This document shows, piece by piece, positions 1-7,450 of a DNA stretch of 14,098 nt. The notes under the pieces were generated by a model. The model was not told the DNA's origin. It did no database searches and was given only the letters and a program-made list of their open reading frames with translations. The DNA lies in assembly GCA_903898215.1 (NCBI GenBank), contig CAIUEQ010000344.1, positions 1 through 14,098 of the forward strand, in the 5' to 3' direction. Position 1 is the first letter of the stretch. Each line of letters begins with the position of its first letter. The position numbers were made by a program, and so were the translations under genes. Origin of the DNA: an uncultured Bacteroidota bacterium. Lineage in GTDB: Bacteria > Bacteroidota > Bacteroidia > UKL13-3.

Positions 1-597
1 CCTAATACCTACTTCTAGTCCTATATTAAAATTTGAGGTGATTTTATATCTCACACCTGCACCAAAAGGAATACATGCTGATAATTGGCTATAAACAGTT
101 CCTGAAGTGCCTAATTGCCATAACTTAGCGGGAATCAAAGGATATAAAGGATCATTTGCATAATTCATATAATAAAATGCTCCTAATCCAGCAAATACAT
201 AAGGAATAAATCTGTTACGTAACCTTCTGCCTCTTGTAATATCTTTTACAAAACTATATTCAAATTGAACTGAACCTTCATAAACATCTGCCCAAAAAGC
301 TAAATTTCTATGTTTTTGATAAGAAGAGCCTGTACTGTTTGAATCAGCACCTCCAATTCGGCAATATCCACCAAATCCTTTAACAGTTAAATTCTCACTT
401 AAATGATATCTTAAAAAAACTCCTGCTGCATTACTAATTGTATTGGGTTGCCAATCATTTACAATATCACCATAGTAATATGAGCCACCTACCAATACTC
501 CTACCTCAATTTTCTGGGCTTTAGTATCAGCAGTAACAGTTCCTAAAATTAGAACCATTATGAAATATTTTATATAGAAGTACTTAGGCATAGTCAT
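1..597 (-). CDS. DUF6089-type outer-membrane beta-barrel protein (C-terminus cut by window edge)
   Basis: The minus strand stays open from an ATG at 597 to the left window edge (199 codons), so the C-terminus is missing. The first ~27 residues form a signal peptide with a hydrophobic core (FIMVLILGTVTA) and probable cleavage near TKAQ. The mature part begins with an IEVGVLVGGSYYYGDI segment, which matches the start of the Bacteroidota DUF6089 family. It continues with alternating, aromatic-rich strands (RNLAFWADVYEGSVQFEYSF, IPYVFAGLGAFYYMNY) typical of a small porin-like barrel. The family normally sits beside NAD kinase and ahead of uppS and bamA, and here it follows NAD kinase by 72 bp. 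ATG codons at 597 and 591 are both possible starts; the promoter just upstream leaves only a very short leader. The role is unknown; a surface or envelope-assembly function is inferred from the family's usual neighbours. Confidence 0.8.
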   Translation of the reverse strand, partial: MTMPKYFYIKYFIMVLILGTVTADTKAQKIEVGVLVGGSYYYGDIVNDWQPNTISNAAGVFLRYHLSENLTVKGFGGYCRIGGADSNSTGSSYQKHRNLAFWADVYEGSVQFEYSFVKDITRGRRLRNRFIPYVFAGLGAFYYMNYANDPLYPLIPAKLWQLGTSGTVYSQLSACIPFGAGVRYKITSNFNIGLEVGIR

Positions 598-607
598 AAT
601 TCGCAAG

Positions 608-638
608 CAAAAATATTATATAATTACTAATATCCAAA
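608..638 (-). promoter_or_regulatory. Bacteroidota-type promoter for the DUF6089 gene
   Basis: On the minus strand, TTTG (638-635) is followed by exactly 19 bases and then TATTTTTG (615-608). This matches the Bacteroidota -33/-7 consensus TTTG-N19-TAnnTTTG. It lies in the 72-bp gap after nadK. Transcription would start near 601, only a few bases before the ATG at 597 or 591, so the mRNA would be almost leaderless. Confidence 0.6.
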
Positions 639-669
639 CAAGTGGGTGCCTTTATTATTTATAAACCCC

Positions 670-1554
670 TTAAGAATTTCGATTATCAATCCCCCACATA
701 AGCTTTTTACGTAACGTTTTCAGGTAATTATCTTCATTAAATCTTACCAGTTGAAAATCGTTAGGTGCTTTCCTTACGGCAAGTTGCACGCTTTGGTCAA
801 TTGTTTCAGAACGTGAGTCTAGTGAAATAAGAAAACTTGTACTCCTCCCTTCGATTTCAAATGAAATGACGTTAGAATCAGAAATTATCATTGGCCTAAC
901 GTTTAAATTATGCGGGGCAATTGGTGTAATTACAAAACTAGATGAACCTGGATACATAATTGGACCACCACAACTTAAAGAATACCCCGTTGACCCAGTG
1001 GGTGTAGATATAATTAACCCATCCGACCAATATGAATTTAAATATTCACCATTGATATAGGTATGAATTGTGATCATTGACGAACTGTCTTTCTTGTGAA
1101 TCACAAAATCATTCAAAGCGTAATTTGTTTGGTTGAAAACATTGCTGCTCGATTCTAACTGCAAAACAGAACGTGAATCAATTGAATAATGTCCCTTGTC
1201 AAGATTGACAATCGCTTTTTTAATATCAGATGCAGACTCGCCAGCCAAGAACCCCAATCTGCCTTTATTAATTCCCAATATTGGTATTGCATGATTGCCG
1301 GTGTAAATGATCGAATCCAAAATTGTTCCATCTCCGCCCAAAACAATCATACAATCCGGTGCATATTTTAAAATATCGTTTTGAGTTGTAAACGTATCAG
1401 TGGTTTTTGATTTTATTCCTGATGCAATACATTGTGCAAAATATAATTCCTCTATAATATAATTAATGCCCAATTCATACAAAGAATCAAATAACAACTG
1501 AATATCATTACTGATTTCTTTTTTAAAAACTCTACTATAAATAGCAACTTTCAT
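670..1554 (-). CDS. nadK: NAD kinase
   Basis: ATP-dependent NAD kinase phosphorylates NAD+ to NADP+ and is the only route to NADP(H) in most bacteria; it is cytosolic. The 294-residue length is normal for the family. Visible motifs are the GGDGT diphosphate-binding/catalytic loop (residues 73-77), GINKGRLGFL (94-103), a conserved NDF (148-150), the glycine-rich block SDGLIISTPTGSTGYSLS (177-194) and TPIAPHNLNVRP (210-221). The ATG at 1554 is one base after the TGA of the CBS-domain gene, which implies translational coupling and a shared transcript with that gene and the hydrolase. The next gene downstream encodes the DUF6089 protein, the usual Bacteroidota order. No residue needed for activity appears to be missing. 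Confidence 0.97.
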   Translation of the reverse strand: MKVAIYSRVFKKEISNDIQLLFDSLYELGINYIIEELYFAQCIASGIKSKTTDTFTTQNDILKYAPDCMIVLGGDGTILDSIIYTGNHAIPILGINKGRLGFLAGESASDIKKAIVNLDKGHYSIDSRSVLQLESSSNVFNQTNYALNDFVIHKKDSSSMITIHTYINGEYLNSYWSDGLIISTPTGSTGYSLSCGGPIMYPGSSSFVITPIAPHNLNVRPMIISDSNVISFEIEGRSTSFLISLDSRSETIDQSVQLAVRKAPNDFQLVRFNEDNYLKTLRKKLMWGIDNRNS

Positions 1555-1555
1555 A

Positions 1556-2218
1556 TCACGTATTTAAATATTTAATTAGCCAATCATAGCGATTAGAAAA
1601 CGAATCTTCAGTGATTTCAGCTTGGCTTATATTTCTAATAATTTTTCCATGTCGCTGAAGTGACGCAATAACATTTTTTAAGTCGGTATGGTTAAATTTT
1701 AAAGAAACTAAAATCGTATTCTCACCATCTGATGCTGCATTAATATATACATTTAAAATATTGACATCATTATATTCCACTATCCTTGATAACTCAGAGA
1801 GCGAATAATCTTTTGCCAACATTTCTAGCGTAATAATTCCACCTGTTTGGGAAAGTGAAGAATTTCTATTTATATTTTTAAATATTTCTCTAAAAGATAC
1901 AATTCCTAAAAATTGATTTTCTTGATCAATAATAGAAATTGTACTCAAATCATTTTCATCAATAATTTTTATCAGTTCAAAAATATGCTGATATGAAGAG
2001 GCTATAATCTGTTTGTCATTTTTTATAAAAGCCTCTACTTTTAGCTTATGACTTTTTATGCTAATTTCATCCAATGAAACATAACCAATAACTTTTGTAT
2101 TTTCAACAACCGGCAACTCCGACACTCCCCATTCATGCATAAAAACTACTGCCGAGTTACAAGTATCATGTTTTTTTAATGGGAATATTTCGTGAGATAT
2201 GAGAGTTTCAGCGAACAT
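1556..2218 (-). CDS. CBS-domain pair protein with C-terminal ACT-like region
   Basis: This 220-residue cytosolic protein has two tandem CBS domains (about residues 1-60 and 65-118) with the usual VSELPVVENTKVIGYVSLDEI and STISIIDQENQFLGIVSFREI patterns. CBS pairs normally bind adenine nucleotides or related ligands. Residues ~125-195 (GGIITLEMLAKDYSLSELSR onwards) look like an ACT-type regulatory fold, and the end (NRYDWLIKYLNT) is characteristic of Bacteroidota homologues. Its ATG shares one base with the hydrolase stop codon (TAATG), and its own TGA ends one base before nadK. This fixed linkage to NAD kinase suggests, by inference only, a role in sensing nucleotide or NADP status. No catalytic domain is attached. 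Confidence 0.88.
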   Translation of the reverse strand: MFAETLISHEIFPLKKHDTCNSAVVFMHEWGVSELPVVENTKVIGYVSLDEISIKSHKLKVEAFIKNDKQIIASSYQHIFELIKIIDENDLSTISIIDQENQFLGIVSFREIFKNINRNSSLSQTGGIITLEMLAKDYSLSELSRIVEYNDVNILNVYINAASDGENTILVSLKFNHTDLKNVIASLQRHGKIIRNISQAEITEDSFSNRYDWLIKYLNT

Positions 2219-2982
2219 TATTTTTGAAATATTTTAGCATAAAAATCATCCACAATCATATTAAATGCATGAGGCATTTCCATCATTGCAGCATGTCCAC
2301 AATGATCTAAAAAGTGTAATTCTGAATGAGGTAATAATTGCTGAAATTCCTCAGCTACATTCGGTGGTGTAATAGAATCTTGAAGTCCCCAAACAAGGCA
2401 AGTTTGCTGAGTAAAATTTGGTAAATCTTTCCGCATATTATGTCTAATTGCAGACTTTGCCATAGTTAATAGGCGTAGTACTTTCATCCTATCCTGAAGT
2501 GTTTCGTATACCTCAGTAACCAATTCTTCTGTTGTGGATTTTGGATCATAAAACGTAAGTTTCACTCTTTCACGAATATAATCTCTGTCGCCTTTTTTTG
2601 GATATGATGCTCCAAATGCACTCTCATACAAACCCGAACTTCCTGTAAGCACAAGTGAATTTACCAATTCAGGATGCTTTTTTATAAAAACTAAACCAAT
2701 ATGTCCGCCAAGTGAATTTCCTAATAAATTTATTTTTGTCAGATTTTTATATTCCACAAAATCATAAATAAAATCGGCTAAACCATCAACGCTCAACTTT
2801 AAAATATTCATTTCGAAAATTGGGATGAGAGGAATAATAACTTTATATCGTTTAGAAAAATGATCAAGAACATCTTTCCAATTACTTAAGGCCCCGAATA
2901 ATCCGTGAAGTAGCAACATCACTTCACCTTCTCCTTGTTCTATGTATTTAAACTTATCTTCCTGTTTTAGCTGAATATCCAT
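2218..2982 (-). CDS. Alpha/beta-fold hydrolase
   Basis: This 254-residue alpha/beta hydrolase carries the full catalytic set: the oxyanion-hole motif LLLHGLFG (24-30), the nucleophile elbow GNSLGG with Ser90, an acid Asp202 in LVWGLQDSITPP, and His230 in DHCGHAAMMEMP. A cap region lies at about 120-185. The motifs resemble the broad MhpC/BioH/MenH-like group, and the substrate cannot be told from sequence. There is no signal peptide, so it should be cytosolic. It is the first gene of a tight trio with the CBS protein and NAD kinase, an arrangement seen widely in Bacteroidota. The gap to pabA is 39 bp and contains a promoter. The ATG at 2982 is the only convincing start. Confidence 0.9.
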   Translation of the reverse strand: MDIQLKQEDKFKYIEQGEGEVMLLLHGLFGALSNWKDVLDHFSKRYKVIIPLIPIFEMNILKLSVDGLADFIYDFVEYKNLTKINLLGNSLGGHIGLVFIKKHPELVNSLVLTGSSGLYESAFGASYPKKGDRDYIRERVKLTFYDPKSTTEELVTEVYETLQDRMKVLRLLTMAKSAIRHNMRKDLPNFTQQTCLVWGLQDSITPPNVAEEFQQLLPHSELHFLDHCGHAAMMEMPHAFNMIVDDFYAKIFQK

Positions 2983-3000
2983 TCAATTATAAATTCAAAT

Positions 3001-3030
3001 CAAATATATATTAAAATTAACTTAAGCCAA
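3001..3030 (-). promoter_or_regulatory. Bacteroidota-type promoter for the hydrolase-CBS-nadK trio
   Basis: On the minus strand, TTG (3030-3028, inside the last codons of pabA) is followed by 19 bases and TATATTTG (3008-3001), a full TAnnTTTG match. The expected start site near 2994 gives a leader of about 12 nt to the hydrolase ATG at 2982. This would let the hydrolase, CBS and NAD kinase genes be expressed independently of the upstream GT9-pabA pair. Confidence 0.5.
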
Positions 3031-3597
3031 TTGTTTTGAAAGTTTCAAAAAATTTTTGATGAGTTTGATTCCACTTTTTGTCATGTAAGATTCGGGATGA
3101 AACTGAATTCCATAAATTGGAAGTTCCTTATGAGCCACCGCCATTATTTCATTTCGTTCACTCCAAGCAATTACTTCAAGTGGTGAAGTCACCTCCTCTA
3201 AAACTAATGAATGATAACGCGTTACCTCAATTCCATTTTTAATTTCTTCAAATAATTCGTGATGATTATGGTGAATTAAATCAACTTTTCCGTGCCTTGG
3301 TATTTGCGATTTTATAAGTTTTGCACCAAAAAATTCACCTATTCCTTGATGTCCTAAACAAACACCAAGTATGGGTTTTTGTTGATGATAAGTTGAAATT
3401 ATATTCATCAGGTTACCCGATTCTGAAGGAATTTTTGGTCCGGGCGATATGATTATTGCATCATATTCATCTAACGAATGTTCAATTATCGACTCGTCAT
3501 CATTTCTTTTTACGATACATTCAACACCACATTGCTCAATATAATCTTTAAGCATATATGTAAATGAATCATAATTATCGAGTAGAAAAACTTTCAT
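3022..3597 (-). CDS. pabA: Glutamine amidotransferase, component II of aminodeoxychorismate/anthranilate synthase
   Basis: This class I glutamine amidotransferase releases ammonia from glutamine for chorismate amination, leading to p-aminobenzoate (folate) or anthranilate (tryptophan). The 191-residue length fits PabA/TrpG. The N-terminus LLDNYDSFTYML (5-16), the SPGP oxyanion segment (51-54), the nucleophile Cys80 in GVCLGHQGIGEFFGA, and the triad partners His167 and Glu169 in GIQFHPES are all present. The usual glycine after SPGP is Lys55, a mild variation. No component I gene (pabB or trpE) and no other trp gene is adjacent, so PabA or a dual-use enzyme is favoured over TrpG, though not proven. 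Its ATG overlaps the stop of the GT9 gene by four bases (ATGA), indicating translational coupling. Confidence 0.88.
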   Translation of the reverse strand: MKVFLLDNYDSFTYMLKDYIEQCGVECIVKRNDDESIIEHSLDEYDAIIISPGPKIPSESGNLMNIISTYHQQKPILGVCLGHQGIGEFFGAKLIKSQIPRHGKVDLIHHNHHELFEEIKNGIEVTRYHSLVLEEVTSPLEVIAWSERNEIMAVAHKELPIYGIQFHPESYMTKSGIKLIKNFLKLSKQLA

Positions 3598-4745
3598 TCA
3601 AACATCGTTTTAATCGTTAACTCAACCTTGTCAATCGAGATTGAATCAATTGGAGATATTGCTTGATATTTTGTTTTAAGAACAGCTGAATTAACATTTT
3701 CGTTTATCAATTCATCCATTTCATCTGAGAAAACGAAAGCCAAATTTTGAACAATATTTTCAGGATAAGGAGCAAATCTTCCGTAATGTCGGCCATTTAA
3801 CACACAAACAGTTTTGATATTTAAACATGCTGCAATATGCAATGCACTCGAATCATTTGTAAATAAAAAATCTGCATTCGAAATTTCATTTATCAAATTT
3901 ATCAAATTGGTTTTTCCGCATAAATTTATTGGCACTGCTGATTTGCAAGTTGAAATTATTTTATTTGCTAGTTCAGAATCTGATTGTGCACCACAAATTT
4001 TGATTTCAAAATTAAACTCATTTTTCAACATATCTGCAATTGCCGAAAAACGTTCAAATGGCCATTGTTTCTGAACCTCACCGGCACCTGGAAACAATAT
4101 AGCATAAGCCAATTTCGAAGGTTCCTTTTTATCAATAATAATTTGCGGTTCTGTTCTCACAATTTCCTCTTCAATAAATTCTTCAATTATTATTTTATTC
4201 TTTTCGAACTCAAAAACTACTGATGAATTTTTATTTAATAACTGAGAATAAAACCCATCTGCAATATTTTTTAAAATTGAAATTTCATTTGCATCATCAC
4301 CTTCACTTCCAAATTTAAATTTTGCTCCACTGGCATTGATGATACTATCTCCAGTTAAAATTTCTCTTGAAAAAGTTGGCTGAAATGCTGTCTCAAATCC
4401 TTTCTGTTTTATTTTTTGAAGCATTGACTTTCGATAAGATTTTTCGTTTGTCAATTTTTTTTTATCAATCCACATAAATTCGTCAACAAATGATTTATCA
4501 AATGTTTCGGCCAATTCTTCCCATATTATATTTCCGCAAAGTGTGATATGATAGTTTGCGAATTTTTTGCTCTTCCGAATATCTTCTAAAAAATTCCTAA
4601 ACAATAAATAGTCACCTATTGCATCAAGCTTAACAATAAGTAATGTGTTGGCCTTTATTTTATAATTAAGCTTCGACAAAAAAATTCTATCACTTATTAA
4701 ATATGTTAATGCTTTAAAAAAATGTCGAATTCGGAATCGGTTCAT
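3594..4745 (-). CDS. Glycosyltransferase family 9 (heptosyltransferase-like)
   Basis: This 383-residue GT-B enzyme belongs to family GT9, the ADP-heptose:LPS heptosyltransferase (RfaF/WaaF-like) group, and probably builds lipopolysaccharide or other surface glycan at the inner face of the membrane. Evidence is the N-terminal LLIVKLDAIGDYLLFRNFL (35-53), the nucleotide-sugar motif FPGAGEVQKQWP (218-229), and CGKTNLINLINEISNADF followed by TNDSSALHIAA (296-306). The reading frame runs upstream to a TTG at 4769, but that codon lies at the foot of the pnp terminator, so the ATG at 4745 is the better start. The gene overlaps pabA by four bases. A central Lys/Glu-rich stretch (180-210) may be a linker between the two Rossmann halves. 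The exact donor and acceptor sugars are unknown. Confidence 0.88.
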   Translation of the reverse strand: MNRFRIRHFFKALTYLISDRIFLSKLNYKIKANTLLIVKLDAIGDYLLFRNFLEDIRKSKKFANYHITLCGNIIWEELAETFDKSFVDEFMWIDKKKLTNEKSYRKSMLQKIKQKGFETAFQPTFSREILTGDSIINASGAKFKFGSEGDDANEISILKNIADGFYSQLLNKNSSVVFEFEKNKIIIEEFIEEEIVRTEPQIIIDKKEPSKLAYAILFPGAGEVQKQWPFERFSAIADMLKNEFNFEIKICGAQSDSELANKIISTCKSAVPINLCGKTNLINLINEISNADFLFTNDSSALHIAACLNIKTVCVLNGRHYGRFAPYPENIVQNLAFVFSDEMDELINENVNSAVLKTKYQAISPIDSISIDKVELTIKTMFE

Positions 4746-4767
4746 CAAAATGAATTTTATGCAAAGC

Positions 4768-4792
4768 AAAAAAAATCCCGATTGAATCGGGA
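4768..4792 (-). terminator. Intrinsic terminator of pnp
   Basis: In the minus-strand transcript a 7-bp stem (TCCCGAT / ATCGGGA, loop TCA) is followed at once by eight U residues (4775-4768). This is a canonical Rho-independent terminator 27 bases after the pnp stop. It ends only 22 bases before the ATG of the GT9 gene, so expression of that operon needs read-through or a promoter not recognised here. Confidence 0.92.
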
Positions 4793-4818
4793 CTTTTATT
4801 TTTTTATTTTATAAACAA

Positions 4819-6987
4819 TTAAGCTTTTGCTTCCGTATCAGTATTTGCTGCTTCGGGTTTTGGTTGCTCAGGTTTTGGCAATAATGCTTTGCGAGAGAGT
4901 TTGTATTTCCCTGTTTTCTTATCAATATCAAGCAATTTTACTTTAATTAATTCACCCGACTGAAGCACACCTTCCATTTTTTCTAAACGTTTCCATGAAA
5001 TTTCAGAAATATGAAGCAAGCCTTCTTTACCCGGCATAAACTCAACGAATGCTCCGAAGTCCATGATGTTTTTTACTTTACCTTCATACACGGCACCAAC
5101 CTCAGGAACTGAAACAATTCCTTTAATAATTGCCATTGCTTTTGAAAGTGATTCGTGGTTGTTTGAAGCAATCTCTACAACACCGGTATTTCCAACTTCA
5201 GTAATAGAAATTGTAGCACCTGTATCTTTTTGAATTCCTTGAATAACTTTTCCACCGGGTCCGATTACAGCACCAATAAAGTCTTTATCAATAATCAAAG
5301 TTTCGATTCTTGGAGCGTGAGGTTTGTAATCAACATTTGGTTTCGAAATGGTTTTATTCATTTCATTCATGATATGTAAGCGGCCAGCTTTTGCTTGTAA
5401 TAAAGCTTCTTCAACCAATTCCCATTTCAAGCCATTAATTTTCATATCCATTTGGCAAGCCACGATTCCTTTGCTAGTTCCAATAACTTTAAAATCCATA
5501 TCACCTAAATGATCTTCATCTCCTAAGATATCTGAAAGAACTGCATATTTTCCTGTTTTTTCATCTGATATCAACCCCATTGCAATTCCTGAAACAGCAT
5601 CTTTCACTTTTATTCCGGCATCCATTAATGCAAGCGAACCTGCACAAACTGTTGCCATTGATGAAGAACCGTTAGATTCTAAAATGTCAGATACAATACG
5701 GATGGTATAAGGATTTTCCTGTAATCCAGGAAGAACACTTTTTAATCCGCGCAAAGCAAGATTTCCATGTCCAATTTCTCTACGACCCGGGCCACGATTT
5801 GGTTTTACTTCACCTGTTGAAAATGAAGGAAAATTATAATGAAGAAGGAATTTTGAATATCCTTCATTCATTGGGCTATCGAGCATTTGCTCATCTAACT
5901 TAGTTCCTAAAGTAATGGTAGTTAATGATTGTGTTTCTCCTCTTGTAAAAACAGCAGAACCATGAGCACCAGGTAAATAATTTACTTCACTCCAAATTGG
6001 GCGAACCTGATCTAATTGGCGTCCATCTAAGCGAGTACGTTCGTTTAGAATCATTGCTCTTACCGCATCATATTCAACATGGTGAAAATATTTATTCAAT
6101 AAAAATTTATCAAACACTGTTCCTTCCGGAAAAGAATTTTTAAATTCTTCGCGAATAGCTTTAAATCCTGCTGATCTATCAGATTTTCCTAAAGATGATT
6201 TTGCGATTGTATAAACTTTATCGTAAGCAAATTCATGAATCTGTTTTTCGAAAACTTCATCGCTACGTTCATGTTTATAAACGCGTGCTGGTTTGCGACC
6301 GCCAAGCATTTCACATAATTCCCATTGAGCTTTACATTGTACTTTGATTGCATCATGAGCAAATCTCAAAGCATCAACCATATCCTTTTCAGTGATTTCT
6401 TTCATCTCACCTTCCACCATGTTGATGTCATGTTCTGTTCCTGCAACTATCAAATCGATATCTGCATTTTCCATTTCACTTTTGTATGGATTTATTTTGA
6501 ACTGACCATTAATTCTTGCAACACGAACTTCCGAAATAGGACCGTTAAATGGAATATCACTCACCATTAAAGCAGCTGAAGCAGCTAATCCAACAAGGCA
6601 ATCAGGCATCAAATTTAAATCCGATGAAATTAAAGTTACTGCAACTTGTGTGTCAGCATGATAATCTTCAGGAAATAACGGACGAAGAGTACGGTCAATA
6701 ATTCTGCAAACTAAAATTTCATAATCTGATAATCTTGCTTCACGTTTATGAAAACTTCCCGGTATGCGGCCAACTGCAGCAAATTTTTCTTGATAATCAA
6801 CTGTAAGCGGCATAAAATCTACATCTTCTTTTGCCTCCTGTGCTGATACAGCTGTTGCCAATAACATGGTATCTCCCATGCGCACTACCACTGAACCGTC
6901 AGCTTGTTTTGCCAACTTTCCTGTTTCGATCGAGATGGTTCTTCCGTCTCCGAGATCAAATGTTTTTGTTGTTCCTAATTTCGTCAT
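4819..6987 (-). CDS. pnp: Polyribonucleotide nucleotidyltransferase (PNPase)
   Basis: PNPase is a trimeric 3'-5' phosphorolytic exoribonuclease of mRNA decay that releases nucleoside diphosphates. The 722 residues show the standard order: a first RNase PH domain (~5-215), a helical linker domain (~240-320), a second catalytic RNase PH domain (~325-545), a KH domain with GPGGK (576-580), an S1 domain (~631-700, YEGKVKNIMDFGAFVEF), and an Ala/Pro/Glu-rich tail. Active-site motifs in the second core are FTRGETQ (347-353), RGPGRREIGHG (398-408), SNGSSSMATVCAG (438-450) and GDEDHLGDMDFKVIGT (489-504) with its metal-binding aspartates. It follows rpsO, as in most bacteria, and a perfect hairpin lies just before its start. 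It ends at a strong terminator. Confidence 0.98.
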   Translation of the reverse strand: MTKLGTTKTFDLGDGRTISIETGKLAKQADGSVVVRMGDTMLLATAVSAQEAKEDVDFMPLTVDYQEKFAAVGRIPGSFHKREARLSDYEILVCRIIDRTLRPLFPEDYHADTQVAVTLISSDLNLMPDCLVGLAASAALMVSDIPFNGPISEVRVARINGQFKINPYKSEMENADIDLIVAGTEHDINMVEGEMKEITEKDMVDALRFAHDAIKVQCKAQWELCEMLGGRKPARVYKHERSDEVFEKQIHEFAYDKVYTIAKSSLGKSDRSAGFKAIREEFKNSFPEGTVFDKFLLNKYFHHVEYDAVRAMILNERTRLDGRQLDQVRPIWSEVNYLPGAHGSAVFTRGETQSLTTITLGTKLDEQMLDSPMNEGYSKFLLHYNFPSFSTGEVKPNRGPGRREIGHGNLALRGLKSVLPGLQENPYTIRIVSDILESNGSSSMATVCAGSLALMDAGIKVKDAVSGIAMGLISDEKTGKYAVLSDILGDEDHLGDMDFKVIGTSKGIVACQMDMKINGLKWELVEEALLQAKAGRLHIMNEMNKTISKPNVDYKPHAPRIETLIIDKDFIGAVIGPGGKVIQGIQKDTGATISITEVGNTGVVEIASNNHESLSKAMAIIKGIVSVPEVGAVYEGKVKNIMDFGAFVEFMPGKEGLLHISEISWKRLEKMEGVLQSGELIKVKLLDIDKKTGKYKLSRKALLPKPEQPKPEAANTDTEAKA

Positions 6988-7004
6988 ATTTTATAAAATA
7001 ATGA

Positions 7005-7027
7005 AAGCAGGACCAACGGCCCTGCTT
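7005..7027 (-). promoter_or_regulatory. Perfect 10-bp RNA hairpin between rpsO and pnp
   Basis: Read as minus-strand RNA, AAGCAGGGCC pairs with GGUCCUGCUU over ten base pairs (one G-U) around a GUU loop. The hairpin ends 17 bases before the pnp ATG and is followed by the weak U-rich run UCAUUAUUUUAU. It could terminate or attenuate rpsO transcription. It could also serve as a processing site for PNPase autocontrol, comparable in position to the RNase III hairpin of the E. coli rpsO-pnp leader; that comparison is an inference from position only. Confidence 0.6.
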
Positions 7028-7097
7028 ATGTTTAATTAATTGAGAATATGAATAACGGAGAAATTATTGTTGTCAATTTTTCCGAAATTCTTCATGC

Positions 7098-7373
7098 TTA
7101 TTTTCTGATCTCAAGTTCTTTGATGATTGCTCTGTAACGGAATACATCTTTTTTAGTTAAGTAATCCAATAATGAGCGTCTTTTTCCTACCAATTTCACC
7201 AAGCTTAATTCTGCTGAGAAATCTTTTTTGTTAACTTTTAAATGTCCTGAGATGTGGTTGATGCGATGTGTGAATAGCGCGATCTGACTCTCAGCCGAAC
7301 CAGTGTCTGTTTTAGACTTGATTCTACCGTGCGTTTCGAAGATTTCTTGTTTCTTCTCTGTTGTCAAATTCAT
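7098..7373 (-). CDS. rpsO: 30S ribosomal protein S15
   Basis: S15 binds 16S rRNA early in assembly of the small-subunit platform. The 91-residue length is typical (usually 88-91). The family pattern is clear: KSKTDTGSAESQIALFTHRI (residues 19-38), then ISGHLKVNKKDF, LVKLVGKRRSLLDYL and RYRAIIKELEIRK at the end. The segment SAELSLVKLVGKRR, in place of the proteobacterial SRRGL form, fits Bacteroidota S15. The gene has its own promoter in the gap after accD and is followed by pnp after 110 bp, the conserved bacterial pairing of these two genes. Confidence 0.97.
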   Translation of the reverse strand: MNLTTEKKQEIFETHGRIKSKTDTGSAESQIALFTHRINHISGHLKVNKKDFSAELSLVKLVGKRRSLLDYLTKKDVFRYRAIIKELEIRK

Positions 7374-7416
7374 GTTTGTAAAAATTTATTTGTGTAAAAA
7401 TGTGTAAAATGGGCTG

Positions 7417-7447
7417 CGAATATAGGCAAAAGAATCAGTCAGCCAAA
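7417..7447 (-). promoter_or_regulatory. Bacteroidota-type promoter for rpsO
   Basis: On the minus strand, TTTG (7447-7444, just past the accD stop codon) is followed by exactly 19 bases and TATATTCG (7424-7417), one base off the TAnnTTTG consensus. The predicted start near 7410 gives an rpsO leader of about 37 nt. This separates ribosomal/RNA-decay expression (rpsO-pnp) from the metabolic genes upstream (fbaB, accD). Confidence 0.6.
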
Positions 7448-7450
7448 TTT

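Noticed and set aside
866..1060. Open frame on the plus strand across nadK
   Set aside because: It lies wholly inside the well-supported NAD kinase gene on the other strand and resembles no known protein.
3814..4223. Two plus-strand open frames antisense to the GT9 gene
   Set aside because: Both are antisense shadows of a gene with clear GT9 motifs, with low-complexity Phe/Ile/Asn-rich translations.
4746..4769. Longer GT9 protein starting at a TTG at 4769
   Set aside because: The start would sit at the U-run of the pnp terminator, and an ATG at 4745 gives the usual N-terminal length.
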